The notes under the pieces: model-generated
What the model was told of the DNA's origin: nothing
The model's database searches: none
The model's input: only the letters and a program-made list of their open reading frames with translations
Made by a program: the position numbers and the translations under genes
Source: JACQFZ01 sp036381895
GTDB lineage: Bacteria; Pseudomonadota; Gammaproteobacteria; Acidiferrobacterales; Sulfurifustaceae
Assembly (NCBI GenBank): GCA_036381895.1
Contig: DASVBY010000055.1
Span: forward strand, 61,019-125,018
Direction: 5' to 3'
Length of the DNA: 64,000 nt
Shown here: in pieces, positions 59,332-64,000 of the stretch
How positions within the stretch are numbered: the first letter of the stretch is position 1
How the letters are laid out: the number at the start of each line of letters is the position of its first letter

Positions 59332-59940
59332 TCAGTACTGCGTGATGGGAATATGCCGCGGCTGCGCGACGATGCGCGCGAGCCAGGCGCGGATCGCGGG
59401 GTAGGGCGCGAGCGCGAAACCGCCTTCCTCGGCCACATGGGTGTAGGCGTACAGCGCGATATCGGCGATCGTGTACCGCCCGGCGACGAAGCAGGCGTTT
59501 CGCGCGAGATGCTGCTCCATCACGGCGAGCGCCGCATGTCCGGCTTCGCGTTTCATGTCGAGCAGTCGCTGCGGCTCGGGGGTCATCGCCACGCCGTGCG
59601 TGAGCCAGTAGCGCGCGGTCGCAATGTTCGGCTCGTGGCTGTACTGCTCGAAGAACATCCATTGCAGCACCTGTGCGCGTGCGAGGCGCTCGTGCGGCAG
59701 GAGCGGCGAGCCGTGTGCGAGGTAGTACAGGATTGCGTTCGATTCCGGGAGGCACGTGCCGTCGTCGAGCTCGAGCAGGGGCACGCGCCCGTTCGGGTTC
59801 TTGGCGAGGAATGCCGGGGTGCGCGTCTCGCGCTTGTCGATGTCGAGCTCGACGCGGCGGTACCGAAGGTCGAGCTGGTGCAGCAGCAGCCGTACCTTGT
59901 AGCCGTTGCCGGAGGAGAGGTTGTCGTAGAGCGTGAGCAA
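59332..59940 (-). CDS. Glutathione S-transferase family protein
   Basis: This 202-residue protein has an N-terminal thioredoxin-like domain (LTLYDNLSSGNGYKVRLLLH, AKNPNGRVPLLELDDGTCLP and ESNAILYYLA, the glutathione gamma-Glu site). The helical C-terminal domain (GRYTIADIALYAYTHVAEEG) carries the capping-box motif. The Ser in SSGNGYKVR is the likely active residue. A TTG start at 59940 follows GGAG. Substrate unknown. Confidence 0.88.
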   Translation of the reverse strand: MLTLYDNLSSGNGYKVRLLLHQLDLRYRRVELDIDKRETRTPAFLAKNPNGRVPLLELDDGTCLPESNAILYYLAHGSPLLPHERLARAQVLQWMFFEQYSHEPNIATARYWLTHGVAMTPEPQRLLDMKREAGHAALAVMEQHLARNACFVAGRYTIADIALYAYTHVAEEGGFALAPYPAIRAWLARIVAQPRHIPITQY

Positions 59941-60011
59941 GCGCGCGGCTCCGTGCCTCCTCTCATTTTCGGGGTTCGACGCCTACCGGCGCAATCGGCA
60001 ACCCGGCCGGG

Positions 60012-60509
60012 CTAGCCGCCGTCTTCCGCGGGTCGGTAGACGAAATCCGCGAGCTCCGCCGGGCGCCAGGCGGCGCGGCGGACGCGCCAGTCGCCGTCCT
60101 CGCGGGCGAAATCGATTTCGAAGCGGTAGAAATCGGCGCGCAGTCGGCCGAGCGCCTCGGCGTCCGCGACCGGGACCGCGCTCATCGCGACGTAGACGAC
60201 GGCGCTCGCGGCAGCGGGCGGTATGAACTGGACGTCGGAAATGCGCGTCAGGAGATGGATGCTTTCGTGGCGCAGCAGGTACAGCCGCAAGATCGCATCT
60301 ATCGCGCGCCGGTCGCGCCCGCCCTCGTCGGCATAGCTGTCCGACACGTATCCACGCAGCGTTCCGATTTCTCTCTTCTCGGCCGCCGCCTCGGCGGCGG
60401 CGATCAGGGCGCGAATCTGGTCCTGCGGCGTATCGCGGTCGCTGCAGCCACCGAACAGCAGGGCGGAGGCGATCGCGGCGGCACGTATTGCGGCGTTGAG
60501 GCGCGGCAT
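60012..60509 (-). CDS. Lipoprotein of unknown function
   Basis: This 165-residue protein begins with a lipoprotein signal (RAAAIASALLFGGCSDRDTP). The mature part (QIRALIAAAEAAAEKREIGT, FYRFEIDFAREDGDWRVRRA) has a pattern like NTF2-like folds: an N-terminal helix pair, then beta strands ending in a W-rich strand. No named family beyond that resemblance. ATG 60509 is chosen because it begins the signal peptide. Confidence 0.65.
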   Translation of the reverse strand: MPRLNAAIRAAAIASALLFGGCSDRDTPQDQIRALIAAAEAAAEKREIGTLRGYVSDSYADEGGRDRRAIDAILRLYLLRHESIHLLTRISDVQFIPPAAASAVVYVAMSAVPVADAEALGRLRADFYRFEIDFAREDGDWRVRRAAWRPAELADFVYRPAEDGG

Positions 60510-60655
60510 CGATTCGATTGTAGACGCTGCGCGCGCCGGCGCACGCGCGCCCGGCCGTCGCCGCCGGGCCGTCCTCTGGCGGCCTTCAGTTGCCGGGCGT
60601 GGAAACGGGCGACTAAACTCGCCGACCCGGCTGCGCGCCAGGGACAACCACAACC

Positions 60656-61864
60656 ATGCCAACGCCGGATTTCGCCTTTCTGCCCGACTTTCCTCCGCCG
60701 CTCAGCGCGCTCGCGCTGTTCGGCCTGCTGCTGCTCGCAGGTCTCATCGGCGGTCACCTGGTGCGGCGGGCACGGCTTCCGGCGATCACCGGCTACATCG
60801 CGGTCGGGATGCTCGTCGGATACACCGGCTTCGGTCTGCTCACCGCGGAACTGCTGGTGCAGGCGCGTGTCTTCGTCGACATCTCGCTCGGCCTGCTGCT
60901 CTACGACCTCGGCCGGCGCCTGGACCTCCAATGGCTGCGGCAGGACCGGTGGCTGCTCGCCTCCGGCGTGAGCGAGAGCCTGCTGTCGTTCGTGCTGGTC
61001 TATGCGGCGCTCGCGTTCTACGGTCTTTCGCCGCTCTATGCGGCGATTGGCGCGGCCATCGGCATCTCCACCTCGCCTGCGGTCGTAATGCTGATCGCGC
61101 AGGAGAATCGCGCGGAAGGGCAGGTGACGGAGCGCGCGCTCAACCTGGTGGCGATGAACAGCGTGATCGCGTTCGTGATCGTCACCGTGCTGCTGTCGGT
61201 GCTGCACCTGGAGTACCAGGCGAGCTGGGTCAACATCGTGCTGCATCCGCTGTATCTGCTCGCGGGCTCGATATTCCTCGGCGTCGCGGCATGGGCCATC
61301 GCGCTCGCTCTCGGCCGCTGGCTCGGCAAGCGCGAGGAGCGCCAGTTCGTCATGCTCGTCGCGCTCGTCGTGCTCACTGTCGGCGGCGCGAACATGCTGC
61401 AGCTCTCCGTCGTACTGGCGCTGCTTGTCTTCGGCATCCTGGTCAAGAACTTCGACCGGCACCACCGGGTGCTGCCGCTCGAGTTCGGCGTGCGCGCGCA
61501 GCTCTTCTTCGTAGTGCTGTTCGTGGTCACCGGCGCGAGCCTGGACGCGCGCTACCTCGCGGTCGCCGGCGGTGCCGGGCTCGTGTACGTCGCCGTGCGC
61601 TTCGTCGGCAAGGCGCTCGGCGTGATGCTCTGGGCGCCTTTGAGCGGGCTGCGGCCGAAGAGCGCTGCGCTGCTCGGACTGACGCTGACGCCGATGGCCG
61701 GTTTCGCCGTGGTAATGGTGCAGGACGTCTGGGGGCTGTACCCGGAGCCCGACGTGCAGGCGCTCGCGGTCGTCACCTCGGCGGTGGTGCTGCTTGAGAT
61801 CCTCGGGCCCGTTGCGGTGCAATTCGCGCTTCGGCGGGCCGGCGAAGCCGGCGCGCCGCGCTGA
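60656..61864 (+). CDS. CPA2-family cation:proton antiporter
   Basis: This 402-residue membrane protein has about 12 helices. The Kef/CPA2 signature is visible in LPAITGYIAVGMLVGYTGFG, FVDISLGLLLYDLGRRLDL, IGAAIGISTSPAVVMLIAQ and LLVFGILVKNF. It has no C-terminal TrkA-N (RCK) domain. It probably exchanges K+ or Na+ for H+ across the inner membrane. It begins 147 bases from the divergent lipoprotein gene. Confidence 0.88.
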   Translation: MPTPDFAFLPDFPPPLSALALFGLLLLAGLIGGHLVRRARLPAITGYIAVGMLVGYTGFGLLTAELLVQARVFVDISLGLLLYDLGRRLDLQWLRQDRWLLASGVSESLLSFVLVYAALAFYGLSPLYAAIGAAIGISTSPAVVMLIAQENRAEGQVTERALNLVAMNSVIAFVIVTVLLSVLHLEYQASWVNIVLHPLYLLAGSIFLGVAAWAIALALGRWLGKREERQFVMLVALVVLTVGGANMLQLSVVLALLVFGILVKNFDRHHRVLPLEFGVRAQLFFVVLFVVTGASLDARYLAVAGGAGLVYVAVRFVGKALGVMLWAPLSGLRPKSAALLGLTLTPMAGFAVVMVQDVWGLYPEPDVQALAVVTSAVVLLEILGPVAVQFALRRAGEAGAPR

Positions 61865-61873
61865 GGAGAACGC

Positions 61874-62998
61874 ATGGAACCGATTCGGTTCACGCCCTCG
61901 CCGCCGTACACGATGGGCGTCGAGCTCGAGCTGCAGGTGGTCAACACCCGCGACTACAACCTGGCCCGGGGGGCGTCGGATCTGCTCGAGCGCCTCGGCC
62001 GGATCACGCTGCCCGGCGCGGTGAAGCCGGAGATCACCGAGAGCATGATCGAGCTCAACAGCTCGGTGCACGCGCGCCACGGGGCGCTGCTCGCGGAGCT
62101 GCACGCCATGCGCGACGTGGTAGCACTGCAGGCCGGCAAGCTCAACCTCGCGATCTGCGGCGGCGGCACGCATCCGTTCCAGCAATGGGCCGAGCAGCGC
62201 ATCTACTCGGCGTCGCGCTTCGAGTATATCTCGGATCTTTACGGCTACCTCGCCAAGCAGTTCACGGTTTTCGGCCAGCACATTCACATCGGGTGCGGCT
62301 CGGGCGACGACGCGATCTACCTGGTGCATGCGCTCGGGCGCTACGTGCCCCACTTCATCGCGCTGTCCGCTTCCTCGCCGTTCTCCCAGGGTGTGGACAC
62401 GGCGTTCGACTCGTCGCGGCTCAATGCGATCGCTGCGTTCCCGCTGTCGGGCCCGATGCCGTTTATTGAGTCATGGGACGAGCTCAACGCGTACGTCGCG
62501 AAGATGTACCGCTTCCGCATCATCGGGAGCATGAAGGACTTCTACTGGGACATCCGGCCGAAGCCCGAATACGGCACGATCGAGATCCGCGTGTGCGACA
62601 CTCCGCTCACGGTCGAGCGCGCCGCCGCGCTCGCCGCCTACGCGCAGGCGCTGGCGCAGCGTCTGCTCACCGAGCGCCCGCATCGCCCGAGCCGCGATGC
62701 CTATCTCGTGTACAACTACAACCGCTTCCAGGCGAGCCGCTTCGGGCTGCGCGGCAACTTCATCGATCCGCACTCCGAACGGCACCTCATGCTCGCGGAC
62801 GACATCGCGCAGACGCTCGAGCAGCTCGCGCCGTACGCCGAGGCGCTTGAGAGCCGCGCGCCGATCGAGGAGCTCCGCCGCAGCGTTGCGGATGAGCACA
62901 ACGACGCCACCTGGCTCCGCGACGCCTATCAGCGCACGCACTCGTTCACCGACGTCGTGCGGCTGCAGGCTCGCCGCTGGGCCGGGCGGGAGCAGTAG
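61874..62998 (+). CDS. YbdK-type carboxylate-amine ligase (GCS2 family)
   Basis: This 374-residue member of the glutamate-cysteine ligase 2 family shows TMGVELELQVVNTRDYNLAR, EITESMIELNSSVH, FTVFGQHIHIGCGSGDDAIY and IRPKPEYGTIEIRVCDTPLT with the metal- and ATP-binding acidic and His residues. Relatives form weak gamma-glutamyl amide bonds. The true substrate is unknown. It starts nine bases after the antiporter, so they are probably cotranscribed. Confidence 0.9.
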   Translation: MEPIRFTPSPPYTMGVELELQVVNTRDYNLARGASDLLERLGRITLPGAVKPEITESMIELNSSVHARHGALLAELHAMRDVVALQAGKLNLAICGGGTHPFQQWAEQRIYSASRFEYISDLYGYLAKQFTVFGQHIHIGCGSGDDAIYLVHALGRYVPHFIALSASSPFSQGVDTAFDSSRLNAIAAFPLSGPMPFIESWDELNAYVAKMYRFRIIGSMKDFYWDIRPKPEYGTIEIRVCDTPLTVERAAALAAYAQALAQRLLTERPHRPSRDAYLVYNYNRFQASRFGLRGNFIDPHSERHLMLADDIAQTLEQLAPYAEALESRAPIEELRRSVADEHNDATWLRDAYQRTHSFTDVVRLQARRWAGREQ

Positions 62999-63063
62999 CG
63001 GAACCGTCCGGGGGTCGCGCGCCCGGCGGGGCGGTACGAGGGCCGCGTTGCCGGCTTCCGCCC

Positions 63064-63774
63064 TCAGGCGCGGGAACCGTAGTCGCGCGCGCCGAAGATC
63101 GCGCTGCCGATGCGCAGCATCGTCGCCCCTTCCTTGATCGCCTCGACGTAGTCGCCGCTCATCCCCATCGAGAGCTCGGTGAAGTCCGGGAGCCGGTAGC
63201 GCTCGCGCGCCCGTTCGGCGAGCGTGCGCAGCGCCGCGAACGCCGCGCGCAGGTCCCGCTCGGCGGCGCCGTAGGGGCCGATGGTCATGAGGCCACGAAG
63301 ACGCACGTGGCGGAGCCCGGCCGCGAGCAGCGCATCGAGCAGCGGGTCCAGGCGGTCCGGCGCCACGCCGTGCTTGCGCGGATCGCCGGTGACGTTGACC
63401 TCGATCAGGGCATGGAGGGTGACGCCCGCCGGCTGGGCAAAGCGCTCGAGCCGTTCGGCGAGCTTGAGGCTGTCGAGCGAATGCAGCCAGGCGAAATTGC
63501 CGGGCACGAACTTCGCCTTGTTCGACTGCAGGTGGCCGATGAAATGCCACTCGACGTCGCACTCGGCGAAGTGCGCGATCTTGCCGAGCGCCTCCTGTAC
63601 GGTGCTCTCGCCGAAGGCGCGCTGACCCGCGGCGTGCGCCGCGGCGAGCGCGGGGGCGGGATGCGTCTTCGATACGGCGATCAGGCGGATGGTCTCGGCA
63701 GTGCGGCCGGCGGACGCGGCGGCGTCGGCGATCGCGGCGCGCACGCGCGCGAGATTGGCGGTAACGTCGGTCAT
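63064..63774 (-). CDS. YggS/PLPBP pyridoxal-phosphate homeostasis protein
   Basis: This 236-residue single-domain PLP-binding TIM barrel has the PLP lysine in TIRLIAVSKTHPAPALAAAH, and GESTVQEALGKI, WHFIGHLQSNKAKF and LSMGMSGDYVEAIKEGATML are family motifs. It buffers PLP and affects amino-acid metabolism; no enzymatic activity is known. It converges with the YbdK-type gene with a 65-base gap. Confidence 0.94.
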   Translation of the reverse strand: MTDVTANLARVRAAIADAAASAGRTAETIRLIAVSKTHPAPALAAAHAAGQRAFGESTVQEALGKIAHFAECDVEWHFIGHLQSNKAKFVPGNFAWLHSLDSLKLAERLERFAQPAGVTLHALIEVNVTGDPRKHGVAPDRLDPLLDALLAAGLRHVRLRGLMTIGPYGAAERDLRAAFAALRTLAERARERYRLPDFTELSMGMSGDYVEAIKEGATMLRIGSAIFGARDYGSRA

Positions 63775-63816
63775 TGCGCCATGGTAGCGCGCGTGCGGCG
63801 CACGCGGCAGGCGCGA

Positions 63817-64000
63817 TTACTTGCCCGCGAGCGTCAGGGAGGACGGGCGGAGGTATTGAGCCGGATTCACCGGCCGCCCATCGCGCAGCACCTCAACGTG
63901 CACGTGCGGCCCCGTCGAGCGCCCCGAGGAGCCAACGAGCGCGATCGCATCCCCCCGCGCGACCTTATCGCCCACCTTGACGAGCAGCGCCTGGGTGTGG
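63817..64000 (-). CDS. M23-family peptidase, C-terminal part
   Basis: The reverse strand reads HTQALLVKVGDKVARGDAIA, LVGSSGRSTGPHVHVEVLRD, GRPVNPAQYLRPSSLTLAGK and a stop. The HVHVE motif is the zinc-ligand end of LytM/M23 endopeptidase domains that cut peptidoglycan peptides or activate amidases. The gene continues beyond the window's right edge. Confidence 0.88.
   Translation of the reverse strand, partial: HTQALLVKVGDKVARGDAIALVGSSGRSTGPHVHVEVLRDGRPVNPAQYLRPSSLTLAGK

Overview
The window is a GC-rich (visibly well above 60 %) bacterial chromosome segment. Gene content and order point to a gammaproteobacterium, or less likely a betaproteobacterium. The evidence is the run miaA-hfq-hflX-hflK-hflC-DUF2065-hisZ-purA, followed (after an island) by rnr-rlmB-rpsF-rpsR-rplI-dnaB-alr-radA, plus a prfB with the classical frameshift site next to lysS. 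No species is named because no marker gene is present that I could compare.

Layout. 1-3,300: end of rarA, a Sel1-repeat protein, crcB, serS and an outer-membrane barrel protein. 3,400-7,500: tRNA-Ser(UGA), an Mpo1-like membrane protein, a 3-hydroxyacyl-CoA dehydrogenase, a BON/SRPBCC protein and a lysine-rich protein carrying an EF-Tu-like barrel. 7,500-17,900: ECF sigma/anti-sigma pair, M48 lipoprotein protease, an exported methyltransferase, OmpA-like lipoprotein, DUF4142 protein, a second methyltransferase, GlxA-type regulator, omega-aminotransferase, SleB-type hydrolase and an MBL-fold hydrolase. 17,900-22,300: a decayed stretch, then ETF-ubiquinone oxidoreductase with etfB-etfA, which pass electrons from acyl-CoA oxidation to quinone. 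22,300-35,200: cysG, a YHYH protein, a glyoxalase-family remnant, prfB, lysS and the miaA-to-purA housekeeping cluster, ending in a GNAT acetyltransferase.

35,375-45,077 is an integrated element of about 9.7 kb. It is bounded by a 14-bp direct repeat, one copy of which is the 3' end of tRNA-Leu(CAG). All its genes point the same way. In order they are a trypco2-domain protein, HTH and MerR/AlpA-like regulators, three small overlapping ORFs, a P4-type primase-helicase, an unknown ORF, an HK97-type major capsid protein, a small possible head protein, a duplicated hairpin-rich 119-bp repeat, a Nu1/DUF1441-like small terminase, several small proteins, a membrane protein and a large serine recombinase. 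No large terminase, portal, protease, tail or lysis gene was seen. The best reading is a capsid-encoding phage satellite that needs a helper phage. Candidate replication sequences (phased TGCGAC repeats; GGTTAACC palindromes) flank the primase gene. Because the integrase ORF runs across the attachment site, its C-terminus should differ between the integrated and circular forms.

45,066-64,000: tRNA-Leu, then rnr, rlmB, the S6-S18-L9 ribosomal operon, dnaB, alr and radA. A reverse-strand block follows with an FHA protein and PP2C phosphatase, then the lysine/diaminopimelate genes dapC-dapD-dapE. The window closes with a DMT transporter, a glutathione S-transferase, a lipoprotein, a CPA2 antiporter, a YbdK-type ligase, a YggS protein and the end of an M23 peptidase gene.
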